Shown: positions 23,336-36,939, counted from the stretch's first letter. The stretch is 64,000 nt of DNA from Purshia tridentata (GCA_003254885.1 QANT01009297.1:1-64000), one strand, 5' to 3'. The notes: a model not told the origin generated them from the letters alone. Numbers and translations are program-made.

Positions 23336-25682
23336 TTATAGTGGGGTTGCAAAACCTGCAAACAAATACAACCAATTTACAAAGGTCAAAATTTGAAGGA
23401 AGCTAGAGGAAATAGAGCCATGATATGACATGCCTCAATGAGACAATATTACTTGATAAGGTTATAAACAATGATCAGAGATCACAGTCACCCTTGACTC
23501 ACAAACCCATTGTTAATGAGGCAATATGAGAGAGTGACCATGTCAATTAACACTAGTATCAAAATATATCTAATGAAAGAATGTCTGTACATATCTTGTT
23601 AAACACTGGAAGATCAAAAAGTTGAAACAACTTTTCTTGAAGGAAATTCTAAAACCATAGCAAAGGAGATATAGATTAAAGTGATTGGCACGTCACTCAA
23701 TCTGTGCATAATATAACAACCTCCCAATATTTCTCTCTCTTCCACTCCTATGTCACCTGAATATCTATTAAAACATCAAGTCATCAACAGTCCTACCTAC
23801 TTCTTTTGGCGCAGCAATTTTTCATGCATTCTGTTGACCACAATGCACTAAACTAAAGCATTATTTTTCCAACTCCTAGAAAAGATTCACAGGATCTAAA
23901 CCAATTTTAAGACCCATGAGGAGGGATGCTTTCTGGTGCAAGAAATAATGTTAGTATTCCAGTTTCATCTAAGTAGTTGCATAAAGTGATTGCACCTGTC
24001 ACCTTTAGATAAAATTCTTTAGAAAAGGAATCCAACTCACTATGTATCTTAGCCATCCATATATGATATAAGAACCAAGATGCTATTACTTAAGTTATAC
24101 TTAGTAGATTGATAAATTAGAATACTACCAGTCAGACCACAAGGGGCATGCTCATTCCTAACCCCATTTGGAAATATCTATAAGTTGCTAAACAAAACCC
24201 AGTCAGACCACTGTAAGAAAAAATGAATCATTCATAATTTTGCAAGCACAATGCAACCCCCTTCTTACAAACTAAATACAACATCAAACATCAGTAATAT
24301 GCAGGTCCAACTCAACTCAGTTGAACAAAACAGGAAGCAAGAGAAGAAGATATCTAATGTATACACTACCATCCATTAGCAAAATAACCATTTAGCTTGG
24401 TAATAAATCAAGAGCCTCATTAATATTGTTTCCACATGAAATGTCATTCACCAATATTATTTTTTTTTATATCCAGAAATCCCCCAAACCCGCTTCACAG
24501 ACCCAGGCTCAAAACTGGAGCCTACTGCCGAACCCCACAATCTTTATGAGACAAGAAACTCTAGCAAATGCTAGGTAGGTACCTTGAAGGGGGTTTGAAC
24601 CTCAGACCACTTGGGAGCAAACCAAGAGCCTGGAAATTCCAATATTATACAAGAGGGGTATGGTATGGATTCTTGAAATGACAATATAAAACAACATTTA
24701 AATACGCCACAGACATATCAACTGTATGAAAACAAAAATAAACTCTGAAGACTACCTTCGGATAGGCACCCCCAGCTGCAATTGTGCAAAGACAGGAGTG
24801 AAGTGAACAAGGCAGAAGCAGTAGCACTGTGCAATGGGATCAATGACTGCGCACCGGCCAACTCCACAGGAAGCCTGAAAGTGCAACATTAAACTTCATT
24901 CAAAGGCTCGCAATACATGAAGCTTAATACCCAGAACAAGTTAATAAAATGAACAAAAATGATGTTCAACCAAATCATAGTAAGTTTAGTAACAAATTCA
25001 CAAGCGGTCTTCCTAATAATGTCTACAAAATTGGGCACCAATATCATAAACATATAATAATAGTACAATTAAAAGAAATTTATATATATGACCAGAAGGG
25101 AATTGAGCTAAACAACAACCTAAATTCCATCAGCGTATCGTAAGATAATCTCGTAATAAACTGAGCTGTGACTGTGAGCATGTGCAATGTGCAATTATAG
25201 CGAGTAAATGAATTCTTGAACATAAATATCCAGGTTTTGGAATTCAAGGAGACAAAGAAGCTCACTCAATAAGCTTAAACAACGATTTTCATCAGTTGGG
25301 GCTTGTTCCATTTATTACTTCATACATAACCAAAAAAACCCTTAATCACAGAAGACCTTAGATTCAATTTCCCCTTTTTCAAATTTTCTCGGCATCCAAA
25401 CAATGTGAAAGCGTTGTTTTCCATACTTTCCCATAAAATTACAAGTATACGGACAAATAAAGGGAAAATGCATGAAAATAAAAAACCACCAAAAACAAAG
25501 TCCAACCTTGAGAACTTGAGCTTCTGAACAGCGAATCGAGAAACAGATGTGGGCTTGGGGCCATAAAGTTCGCTAAGCTGAGAAGCTTTGGACGCAAAAG
25601 GTGAAGATGATGTACGGTTCAAAAGGGTTTTCGCAGAAGCTGAAGAAATTTGTAGGGTTCGTCTCGCACAGTTAGCCGCCAT
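23336..25682 (-). CDS. NUCLEAR FUSION DEFECTIVE 6-like small organellar protein
   Basis: Three exons, 25682-25507, 24874-24756 and 23355-23336, keep frame and give 104 residues. The N terminus MAANCARRTLQISSASAK matches the plant NFD6-like family and looks like a mitochondrial or plastid presequence: many Ser, Arg and Ala, no acids. Exon 2 gives LPVELAGAQSLIPLHSATAS, the conserved core. Exon 3 adds only GFATPL and a stop. Arabidopsis NFD6 is needed for karyogamy in the female gametophyte and is organelle-targeted, but the molecular role is unknown. Family members often differ at this C-terminal exon, so alternative splicing or readthrough into intron 2 is plausible. The family call is good; the last exon rests on splice and frame fit only. 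Confidence 0.8.
24451..24648 (-). mobile_element. tRNA-derived SINE in intron 2 of the NFD6-like gene
   Basis: A 178-bp body (24461-24638) is flanked by the 10-bp duplication CCAATATTAT at 24451-24460 and 24639-24648. It is oriented minus: a T-run at 24461-24468 is its poly(A) end. Near its 5' end is a pol III B-box-like GAGGTTCAAACCC (about 24591-24603), with an A-box-like segment about 30 bp before it. Size, tail and duplication are those of a plant SINE. It shares the orientation of its host gene. Confidence 0.8.
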
Positions 25683-28292
25683 GTCTGTTTTCCTGCCTTC
25701 CAAAGCTGGAGTTCAGTAGTCAGTCCCTGGAAGGCTGGAATCGATTTCCCTGACAAGGGATTCTTTGTGGGCTGGGTCTCACAATATATATGGGCCGAAA
25801 GCCTGCTAGGCCCAACAATTTAGGGTTTAAAGCAGGCTGAGTTAGAGGTCAGAAACTGAATGGTGGCCATTGGACTCCATTAAATTAGAACTGGAAGGCT
25901 GCAAACTTCCCCTGAACAAAAAAATTAAGAAGGTACAATTAGCATGTCTCACCAGATGGTCACATAGGTGATAGGTTGATTTATAATAACGTTAGCACAT
26001 GCATTTACTCCTTGGATTAAAGTAGAATAAAATTTAACATCATTTAGTATGTAAAGTTTGTCTTTTGAAACAATATAGCATGTTATCTAGACTGTTAATC
26101 TTAAATCTAAATCATTGATCATATAAATTCTTATTTAAGTATATAAACTATTTAATAGTCTGCAACATAATATTCAACTATTATAACCAAAACACTTTTT
26201 GAAGTGCAAACAATAAACCAAAATTCAAGAACATAAAAGCATGTCGTAGCCAAAATCATTGAACAAAGCACTAGATCAACGTAGGGGACAAGTTCATTTA
26301 TGGCCACGTGTTCTTTTCAAATTCGAAATCGATGGCATGTATAGTACGTACTACGTAGTGCTTAATGGGGATGAAATATATTCTATCATGATACAAAGAA
26401 CATAAAATAAGATATGCACTATAATGGCATATATTAAAGTTATTGATATGATAACTGAGTGTTTTTTATTCTTAAAGAACTTAAAAAGAGGAAGAAAATA
26501 AGAAGATAATGATCATTAAATGGGAGACAGAGATGTCATTGAAGTTTTAGACTTGATAACAAAAGAATTAAATCTTGGAATAACTTCAGCTTTTAAACAT
26601 TCTAGATATTTTCATCTGCAATATATGATTCTTGGATAAGGGTAATTATATTGTTTGACTGATTATGAACTACATAATCAGATAAAATTGACGTATATCA
26701 TTAATCTAGATTCAGAATCTGTCAAGAAACGACATGTACATATATATGGTCTTATGTTTGGTCCTCATCTCAGCAGTATTCAAGGAAATTGAGGTTTTTT
26801 TTTTCTTTTTTTTGAATTTGTAAGTTGTTACATCACTTAGACATCACAATATCATGGCAGCGACAACTGCAAAGAGTTATGGGGTGTAGTTGCATTTAAT
26901 TCTGTAGGTGGCCTAGCAGCTACAACATCCATGATCGTTAGCTCTGCACCAGCTGTTCAATTTTGGTTTGTTTTTTAACTTTTCTCCACCAACTTTGGCT
27001 GATAAATCATAAACCCTGATAGTTGATTATGATATATAGTTTCTGTTTGGCTTTTAATTCCTGAGTTTTGAATTAACTGCAAGCCCTCTGGTGTTGGCAG
27101 ACCCAACTAACAAAACAGAGCCATAAAGATAACACCTGTTGGAATATTTAACATGGTAAATTAAAAGATGAGAGTGAGAGAGAAAAGTTAGCAAGATACA
27201 TATAAAGTGGGATTCTTTCACCATATCTTGGATATTTATGATACAACAGAGTGGTTGGTAATTGGGCATGGCTTATAGGGAAGAAAAATTGCAGAGATTC
27301 CCAAACCATAGGCCTTTCTGAACAGCTCCTCCATTGCTACCAAATTTATGGCAAGTGATGGACTTGGTTTGTCTTGTCAGTGGTCCACCTAGCAAGCTAT
27401 ATAGTAGTTGTTACCATAATCCCAGCTTCTTCCTTTAAAGCTATCAGATTCTGATAGCACTGCTTTTTTTTGCATATAACTGAAACACCATCTCATTTAG
27501 CAATGCAGAGAAACAAAACTGTTTAATTGAGCTTAAAGTGCTTAACCAGCATACTCAAGTTTAATTTAGAAAGTGAATTGAGATGAGATATCTGAACCCC
27601 AAGCTTGTGAGTTGTGATGATACTGCAAGAACTAGTGGGTTATAATTTGAATTGTTTTGGTACAAAGAAATGTGATTGAAAAGAGGAAGCAGATAAAGCT
27701 TTTTCTGCTTTACTTGTAGAAGCAATGTGATAGTATTAGTGAGTGAGACCTCCCTTATATATATAAAGTCTCTTAAATATGTATTAAGAATTTAAGATTC
27801 TATCATAATTTCCTTTCTTTGATGGAAAATATTAGTTAGGGAAGTTTATATTACTTTTCTATGGTGTCTGATGTTGTTTCAGCTAGAGCCTCTTGCTCCA
27901 ATAAGACCTCTAGCGATTCTCTAATATCAGATCAAATCCCAATAATATTTTATGATTCTCCAACATTAAATTAAATCTTCTTTTCTTTTCTTCCGTAATT
28001 CTCGTAAGATATCTACAGTAGTTATACTTTACATATTTGTGCCTATTCAAATTTTCATTTGCTAAGATTTGTGATCTCTCTCATAATATTCTTCAAATCT
28101 TCATTTAACGACCTAATCTTCATTTTTATTTTTATTTTTTTTACCAGATAGACTAGAGAGTACATGGTTTTTTTTTGGTTTTTGGGCTTAAAGGTAAATG
28201 GGTTGTTGAACCTTTAAATAATAGTACTATCATTCATGAATTAAAGTATCTCCCTTGCTGTGAAAGAAACATCTGTCCTCGAGGAAGCACTT

Positions 28293-28337
28293 AAAGAAAG
28301 ATGTCCTTAGTGGTCAAAAAAAAAGAAAGATGTCCTT
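28293..28337 (+). mobile_element. Micro-insertion: AGTGGTC + poly(A), 16-bp flanking duplication
   Basis: AAAGAAAGATGTCCTT occurs at 28293-28308 and again at 28322-28337. Between the copies is AGTGGTC and six A. It has the same architecture as the insertions at 19190 and 53671. Confidence 0.65.
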
Positions 28338-30142
28338 TAGATGGTAATATAACGAAAGGAAGGGACCAATACACAAAGTGGTCCGTTATAGACTAACTTT
28401 GTTTTCTTTAGCCACATTATATACTACCTTTACAAATAACATTATTTGTAATAATTGGAGCATATATTATAATTAAGTTGATCGACCCTAATGATGATCT
28501 TAATTTCTAATTAACTTCATATAGTTCAGATTAGGAAGAACCAAAGAGTTCTTAATATTACAAGTCATAATTACATATGATACTGATATCCCAGTCAAGC
28601 TAATGACTTGACTTTGACATATATGCTTGAAAATGAATACCCAGGCATGCATGCAAATTGATGCTTCAGGTCCAAACATGAATTATGGATGCTAACTTTT
28701 GTCCTATTCCTATACATGTATAATTGTATATATCCATTTCTAGCTAATGTTCGTTTCCCTATCTAATTGAATTTCAACTCCTTCATGAAGGTGTCTGCCA
28801 TACTTTCGCTTTCCTTGATAGTTGTTTCGCATCAACGTCAACATTAACCCATCACTATTATTCAAACCTAATTCAATCAATAAATAAACCAAAAGGGGGC
28901 TCATTCTAAATATAGTATTAATATTTAGCCTTGTATTCTCTAATTAGTTTATATATCATTTCAACTTGTAAAACGTGCATGCTTTTTTCCTATTACTTTA
29001 TTATATGTTATGTTAGTATATTTAATCTATATTATATCATATATTTGTATTAATTTAGTATTATTAAAAAAAAACCAAGTCCTCACATATCCAATTTCCG
29101 TATATGTAATAAGGCGGTGATAGTATTGGCAAACTCGACTCCAACCTACTTCGTTGTCATTCCTATGCACCACTACTATACCTTTAATATTATTTGTTTG
29201 GAAAATTAGCATTAATTAATTAATATAAAAGAAAATATGAAATGCAACCTCAACCAAAAATTAAAAACAAATACTGAATAAACAGCAACATACAATGACC
29301 GGCGTACACTCACACCATTCGCAACTAGTGTATGTATGCAGCCTTCCCGAGTTGGTACCCTCATTTTGCCCATATTATATTCTTAAGCTAGGCAGTAACG
29401 CCTTGGTCAATAACACTTATGGCAGTTATATGTATTTATTATAAATTTGATTGATGTATGATAAAATTATACAAAACATACGGGCCGACCCGACCCATAA
29501 AGAAGTCTATCTTTTTAAGGAAAATGCCAAATGATATAAAACAGAAGTAAGTTGGTGGTATTCAAGGCAACAAAATTGCCATATATCCTGTAAAATTGTT
29601 GGGGTTGAGCTTCAACTTGAATTGTGAAGCGAATAGGAAGATGATGGAGTTTTCCCCCATAAACAAAAACAAGTAGAGAGTAGAGGGAGTGCCCCCAACA
29701 ACAGCTGGCCCTCATGGGTCATATGGGTTGATGGCCTTTTCTCATTCCCACACATTTCAACAGCAGAAACCGTGTGGCCCTTGGACCACCTAATCCTTTG
29801 AGCCACATTCCCATTGGCCTTGTATATATACGTATTAGACACATCACTTTGAACGCTCACACTCACACTCACACACACTCACACTGCTACTTCATTTTCC
29901 AAACTTTCCCCATCGTTTTTGTATTGTCTCCGATGCTATTCCTTTTTGTTTTTTCGGCCGGAATTTTCTGAGTTTTGCTAACACTTTTTATACTTGGAAA
30001 TAAGAGATATTAATGTGAAACAATAAACTAATTATAACGCTTAACAATTGTTCCATTAATTTGGCTTCCAATTATTGAGGAAGCAGCATAAACATTTAGG
30101 CTATTTAGCAAGGATGATATACTATAATCAAGACAAGAAGAG

Positions 30143-30178
<36 letters not shown>
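30143..30178 (+). repeat. Poly(A) run of 36 bases
   Basis: A pure A-run with no direct duplication that I could find on its flanks. It may be the tail of an old retroposon or simple slippage. Confidence 0.85.
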
Positions 30179-30181
<3 letters not shown>

Positions 30182-30291
30182 ATTACTTAATAAGACTAAA
30201 AATGAACTAACTCGAGGTCGAGCCACGGGCTAACCTTTCTTAGCCACATGTTCGAACCCAAATTACCCAAACGGCTAAAACTGTCTCATCA

Positions 30292-32345
30292 TCAGTCAGC
30301 TATGGTCCAAGTCATATCATTCTGGAAGATCCAGTGGCAGACCTCGATCCGGCCCGGACCCGCACCCAAGGCCATGAAGGATCCGTGGGTTGGACTCCAA
30401 GCAGACGTGTCCAAGTGACAAATTGCAACACCGTGATTAATCTTGGCCTTCGAACTCGGGTCCAGTAGATCCGCTTCGTAAACCCGGACTTTGGGGACGG
30501 AGTGACAGTAGTAGAGTAGGTAAGGGAACAGGCTCTGGTGGCAAGACACCGACTGCGTGACTTTTCCACCGTTGATACCTTTGACTGATCCGATCAAGAT
30601 GTTTTGCTTTGCCCCGTTCACATTATCAGTACTCCGAACGACGACGTTCCGACCGAGCACCGAGGTTGCAAAGTCGATCATGTCCTCAACGGACCCAACG
30701 CAGCGTTTCGTCTCGCCAGCGCTCGGAGCTCTCTCGCATTCCTGCAAGGCGTCTAGAATTATCTTCTCCATTGTGGAATTATCTTCTGCGTGGAAGATTT
30801 GCTTGAGCTCGGAGATTTTGGAAGTGGAAAACGGTAATTTGGAGGAAATGGTCCGGGGCAAAAACGACCTCTTGGGCATTTTATCTTTAATGTCGGGCAT
30901 GGGCATCACAACCCCTTTCTTGAGCATAGACTCCCGGAAAAATTTGCCCGGCTCCACCCACCTTTTTACCAAACTGCCACTGGCCGCCATTTTAGTCGCA
31001 GCCAAGTTGTCAGAGCTGGAGCTGACACTGGTGTAGCTTTGGAACGTCACGCCCTTCTTGTTCTTGTAGTCTTTGAAAGTCGTGTTCACACCGTAGCCTT
31101 TGAACCCGATCGACTCTCCCTTGGCACCCTTGCCGTACCCGGTAAACTTATCCGACCCGACGTTGAAAGATTTCCCGTAATTGACGAAATTAACTTTCTC
31201 GGCGTTGGAGTTCTTGGCGTACGACTGAAACGTGTCGTCACCGACATTGGCTTGGTCTCTGTAGCTGGTGAAGGTCTCAATCGCTCCATTGCCACCGTCG
31301 CCGTAGCTCTGGAACTTGTTCTCGGGAACGTTCTGATCGTTCCCGTAATTCGTGAATGTGTCTTTGGCTCCGTTTCCCTGTTCGCTATAACCCGTAAACC
31401 CGGACCCAACCACATTGGCGCTCGACCCGTATCCCGTGAACTCGTTCGGGGCCCCATTGCCGTTCTTGGAATAGCTAGTGAACGATTGGTCACCAGAGTT
31501 GGCGTTCTCACTGTAGCCCGTGAACGAGTGGGCCCGACCATTGGAATCGTCCGAGTACGACGTGAATCGAAGGTTCGGAACGTTCACTTGTTCGGCGTAC
31601 TTTTTGAAATCGCCGGCTCCTCCAGTGGCTCCGGCAGCGTAGCTGGTGAAGCTCTGGTCCACCACGTTCCCGTTGGAGGCGTAATTTGTGAACTTGTCTT
31701 TGTGTTTCACCGAGTCGCGGCTGTACCGCCGGAACGAGTCGACCGGGAGGTTAACGTCGAGTGAGTAGTTCTTGAACGAGTCGAGTCCGGCGAGTCGATC
31801 CGTCCCGTAATTCGTGAAGTTCTTGTTGTCATAGCCAGTGAAGCTCGCGTCCTTGTCGTGCTTCTCGAGGCTCTGCCCCAAATCTGGGAAACAGAGCAGG
31901 TCTGCGGAGGAGCAGAACTCCGGCAGCCGCGTCGAGAGAGCGTTCTGCGCGGCGAGCTTGGCAAAAGCGGCCGAGTCAGGGGCGCTCAATGGGGAGGCCT
32001 TAGAGAGCAAAAACGACGGCTTCTCGGCGTCGTTTCGGACCTCCTTGTTCCAGTAACGAATCAGATAGGCCTTGGGGGTAAATGGGTTTTCCGCTGCGAG
32101 TTTCTCACCGGAGTTCCCACCGGCGATGGCCAGAGCAACCTGCATTGGGCATCACAATATTAACACATGGGTCAGAACTTAAATTACTAGATACAAATTC
32201 AAAGAATGTAAATAAGAAAAAAAGAAAAGAAAAAAGGGAGTATTATCTGGGTTGAGAAATTTAGATGGCTTACATTGAGAGATGAGAACAAGATAAAGAA
32301 TAGAGAGAGAGGAGTCACAAGGCTGAGTTGTTTGTGCCGCTGCAT
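30292..32345 (-). CDS. BURP-domain protein, polygalacturonase-1 non-catalytic beta subunit-like
   Basis: Exon 1 (32345-32274) encodes a 24-residue hydrophobic signal peptide, MQRHKQLSLVTPLSLFFILF and onward. Exon 2 (32139-30292) encodes the rest, for 639 residues. After ENPFTPKAYLIRYWNK come about 21 FxxY repeats (FTGY, FTNY, FTSY, FQSY) spaced roughly 14 residues apart with Asn/Gly-rich linkers, through about residue 390. The C-terminal BURP domain has the four CH pairs: SCHQ, YCHS, ICHL and VCHW. This is the architecture of tomato PG1beta and its Arabidopsis relatives (PGL/JP630 type), secreted wall proteins linked to pectin metabolism and cell size. The signal exon was chosen over an in-frame Met at 32145 because that Met would lack a signal peptide and lies across the splice acceptor. 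The coding region is GC-rich and shows long spurious antisense frames. Confidence 0.93.
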
Positions 32346-32452
32346 TTTTCTCTTTTGTTTTTTTATTTATTTTTTTGGGGGATCTAAGCGTGAGAGAGAG
32401 AGAGAGAGGGGAGGATTGAGAATGTTGGTGGATTTGTTGAGTTTTAAGCAGG

Positions 32453-32460
32453 TATTTATA
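32453..32460 (-). promoter_or_regulatory. TATA box of the BURP-domain gene
   Basis: TATAAATA on the minus strand lies 108 bp upstream of the start codon. A GA-rich tract (about 32392-32412) in the leader follows it. Position and sequence fit a core promoter. Confidence 0.6.
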
Positions 32461-34750
32461 TTGGTGTGGCAGAGAGACTGAGTGTGTGGAATTCAAAATG
32501 GGTTTGGGCTTTGCCTTCTGTTTTTAGGTGAACTTGGCCCTGCCTACATATAGTGCCTCCAGGTATTCTGTACAACTAAACCCTTGATAATTAGTTTTGT
32601 ATAATCAAATTAGGGAGGAGAGGTAATATTTATGATTCGAATGCTCTAGCTCTTAATATTTTCTGATATTTTGCTTCTCATCAAATCCAAATCCCAAATC
32701 CTAGTGTGCACGATGTCAAATATGGAATTGAGTTATTAAGCATTAACTTACTTGTTGATTATATTGGAAGTTATCAAGTAAAGATACCGATAAAAATTAC
32801 TCAATGATATTGCAAATAAAATCTACATATTTTTTTACTTGTAAATGATGTCGACATATTAAATTGTCAAATTGTTAATTTAAACCATTAATCAATGTGA
32901 TTTAGATTTACAATATATCAATTAAAAATGAAACAATGTGAACATAAGTATGTAAATCATCTTTCGCAAGATACCAAGGCTTTATGAACAAATAATTTCC
33001 ACTCGAGATATGCATTACTTGAACTATAATGCCTAAAAATCCTAGGACCATCCTATACATTTAATGGTGAAGATTACGGTTTACAAGGCAAATTAATGAA
33101 TTTCCGCGGGAGGGAAATCGAGCTAAGCTAGCTGTAACCTAATCAATATTCACGCTTTGATTTGAGTCATGGGCAGTCAATAAACATTCTAGAATTTTGT
33201 CTTTGCATGGCATATGACAACGCGTCGAAATTAAATGTTTAATCGCAAGAATCACAAAAAGTTTTGTCTAAAACTGAAAAATACAAGAGCTACGAGAGTA
33301 CCAAAACTGACCCCACTCGCAAAAAAAACAAAATAAAATAATAATAATCCAAGAAATGAATTGATATTACATTACTCTCCAATTGAAAAAGGCCACGTCA
33401 TGATCAGTTCTTATATGACTCGGGGCTGCAAACTGAGGGCTCTGACTCTCGAGTAAAAGCGCTTTGAAAATGAGAGAGCAGATGGAAATGGCAGATCGGC
33501 CCTTATAGAAGACGTGTTTAGTACACGTGTCTGTTTGTGATTGGGCTGAGGTCACTGTAAGTATAGATTTTTTACGCGTTTAGCCGCTAATGTTTTTGTT
33601 CTCTAATCTAATGTGGAATCTTTTCGTGATCCCTCTTTGTCTTTCCAACATATGCATTATTAGAATGATTTAACATGAGCTGCATTATATCATGGACAGT
33701 GACAAAGCTCGTGAAAATGGCAAACTTTGTAGTTTCAGAGGGAATATGAGGATAATTTTGGAATTATGAGAATTGCATGTCTAGCTACTATAGCTCATTC
33801 GGATCTAATATTTACTACATCATTGGGTCAAGCACTCCAAACTATGTTTTGTTTAAACAAAAATTCTATGTTTTGGAAATATCACTAATGCTCTAGGAAT
33901 GAGAGTGGATGAGAATGGCCCCATCGTAATTAATATATATAGAACATGCATGACAGCCTGCTTAATTGGGTATATATATTATAGAATGCATCATACATGT
34001 TTCAATTTTTCTGCGTGCAAAATCCATGTGCTTCCTTAATTTTCCAATCTCAATTTTAGTCGCTAGCTATATATATTTGCAACTCTTTTTGTCATGGTTA
34101 GCCCTAATGTTACACATTGAGTACTGTTATTTGAATACGTGAGTCTATTTTTATTGAAAAGTTAATAATAATGAAAATATAATTAGTTGAGATAATACAA
34201 AAAATTTTACTATTTTAAATTAATATAGAACTATATATATGGGAGTACTTGCCAAGTGTACTTTTGTCAACTAATTACATAAGTATAGGAAAAATGAAAG
34301 GAAGGAAGAAAGTAGTGGGGCAAGAGAGAATTGAGAAATTTGGTGAATGATGAATCCATGTGCATATGCATGGATGAATTGTGTATACATACTGCATACT
34401 TGTACTACAATTCTATAAACGTGACATGTTTGGCTTTTAGGATGGTTACTCTACATGCACCCATCATCATCATCGTCATGTTATATATGTACTTTTAATT
34501 TCCACATCCAATATTATGTATTCAAATCTCTATCATAATTTAATTAATCAGACAACACTGTAAGCATATTTCCTGTATATTCAGATAAGTTTCAATAAAT
34601 CTCATAACCGTTGTTCTAGGGGCCTATGTATGATTATTACAAGAGTTATTTACAAACACGCCTCATTCGCGTGCACCTTTTATTATTTACCGGATATTCC
34701 TTCCAATTTTTCTTTTTATTTAAATAAAATTAGAATAATCGATCCGTTGC

Positions 34751-34800
34751 TTACTTGCTTTTATTTTTTATTTTTTGTGTGGCCAGGCTGTTACTTGCTT
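34751..34800 (-). mobile_element. Micro-insertion: CCTGGCCAC + A-rich tail, 10-bp flanking duplication
   Basis: TTACTTGCTT occurs at 34751-34760 and 34791-34800. Read on the minus strand, the intervening 30 bases are CAGCCTGGCCAC followed by an A-rich tail. It carries the same CCTGGCC core as the insertion at 19190. Confidence 0.5.
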
Positions 34801-36374
34801 AAGTACCAACTACCAATCACATTATTGCTAATTAAATTATCTGCTATATATATATATATTTTTTTTTTCTGGAATTATGTATACATATTCAAAAAGTACA
34901 GATATATAAATTTAGTGTCACACATTTGAAACTGTTACATACTTATTTATTTATTTTATTAATACATTATTGAATTATAATACGTGATTAATATGCAATT
35001 ATTGGATAATAAAATTAAAAGAGCCGTGAAATAACTCATTATGTATTTAAGTTTGATCTCTCTCCCTCAACTAAGAAAAATAAAAGTAATACGTGATTAA
35101 AATTTTATATGAAGGTTTGTTTGAGAGAACTGGAGAAGATAGAAAACATCAAATTGTTTTTCAAGCTATGTTTACATTCTTTTTCATGATTATACAACTT
35201 TAATTTGTCAGCCAAACTTTAACTTTTTGAGAAAATTTAATCATGAGTGGGAGTGTGCGACCAAATGTACGCAGGTCCATATAAAGAGTCTCTCTTGTCC
35301 CCAGACACCCTTAAATGGTAGCATCAAGTTTGGCACAACTTCCATCACTGATTTTCTACCTAAATTTTTTATTTATGAGCTGTTTTGGTCAAACAAGCTT
35401 TAAAACATGAGACAAAACCACACCTTACAAACGCATTAAACTTCTCTCAGCCTCTAATACAATCATAACTCCACACTATATTTATTTTTCTTGCAAGTTG
35501 AGCCAAGTACTTCAAACTCTACTTTATTGAAACAATTATCAGTTGGGCATATATTATTGATTAATATTGATCATACACACTTAAACTCTTGATCTTGGTG
35601 GCCAAGTTAGATGTATGGTAAATAAATATATTTTTAATTTTTGAATGTTGATGAATTCACTTTTTTATTATTAATAAAATTTTTTGTTTATATCATAACG
35701 AATGTATACACATTATGTGTCTATCTTATAAAGTGAAGAAAAACATAAAAATATAAAATACATACACTTGTAATAAGTGAAGCTTTTTCTTTATCCATAC
35801 GTGATACCACAAACCAATTCTATATCCTAATTTCTTTTCAGATTCATCAATGTTCATCCTGTTTTGTGTTTTGCAGCACATTTATATAAAACTATGAGAT
35901 AGCCAATAAATGCATGTGGCCATGTGGGCAGTCAATAAATTAGATGGGCATGGTTATGAACTTATGATGAAGATGGTGCATACACCATTGGGTTTCGAGA
36001 ATCGAAATCTGCTCATTTCATAGCAATATATATAATAGGACCATTGGTTTTCTGGTGTGGCTTGTACGTTATATATAAGAACTTCTGCATCGTATCACTT
36101 TTGGTGCATATATACCTACCACATGTTACATCAATATATAAATCATTTTGTTTCGAATTGTAATGGCTAGCGTGACAGCTGAAATTAATACCACATGGTT
36201 AAATCTATTGGATTTTTGGACCAGGAAATGCGATAAACTGCTCATCAAAATATATAAACTATATTATATATCGATCAGCTACGATAAAATATATTATGTG
36301 CATATATTCTCCTTGTAATAGTGCATTTCCCACATTACAATTACAAACACACATCCTCTTTCTCTGCATTCTGT

Positions 36375-36902
36375 ATCTCTCTCTCTCTCTCTCTCTCTCA
36401 CATTCATGTTTGGTTCCCCTCTTATCTCTATATTCTGAATTGCTAGTATGAAAAAGAGATAAAGGGGGAGCCTAAATAGTCTTGCATTCACATTACCCAA
36501 TATTACAAAGGAATCATATGATGACCTTTTGAAATGCCTGCTGAAGCTGAGCTCCAGCTTTTTTTTAATAGCACTGGAGGGGTGACCACATATATTGTAT
36601 ATATGTCTGTAAACCATATCTGGAAAACAAGGAGAATAATATTATTACTATAGCTTTGTTTTGATAAGTTCAAAGCCACAGTGCCAGACCCTAAACCTCA
36701 AAAAAGTACACAAGGTTGTGCAGCAGATTCAGATTCTGATGAAATCCCAGAGTATTTTTATACATTTGTAAGCAAAAAATTACTACTTGTTGGACTCCCA
36801 ACTACTCTAGGAAAAAACCCATTGAACTAGATATGCATACCTATTGTCTACTATGATTAATCCACATGCCATGTTCATGAGTGGTTCAGATATTAATATG
36901 AA

Positions 36903-36939
<37 letters not shown>

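Larger units (their letters stand above)
25740..30291. other. Gene-poor interval of about 4.5 kb
   Basis: No protein gene or tRNA was recognised on either strand. It holds AT-rich sequence, one micro-insertion (28293-28337), a CACACT-rich stretch at 29860-29885 and an A-run of 36 at 30143-30178. The left edge is the NFD6-like promoter and the right edge is downstream of the BURP gene. A spliced non-coding transcript around 26.8-27.8 kb cannot be excluded. Confidence 0.5.

Noticed and set aside
27300-27480. Possible microRNA hairpin (inverted repeat GCTATCAG/CTGATAGC near 27440)
   Set aside because: The stem is only 8 bp and no known plant microRNA sequence was recognised nearby.
30200-30262. 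Minus-strand GGTTCGAACAT near 30250 as a tRNA or SINE B-box
   Set aside because: No cloverleaf could be folded around it and no A-box or target duplication was found.
31039-31764. A 241-residue open frame on the plus strand across the BURP gene
   Set aside because: It is antisense to the FxxY repeat region. The repeated GC-rich codons keep the opposite strand open, and the product has no family features.
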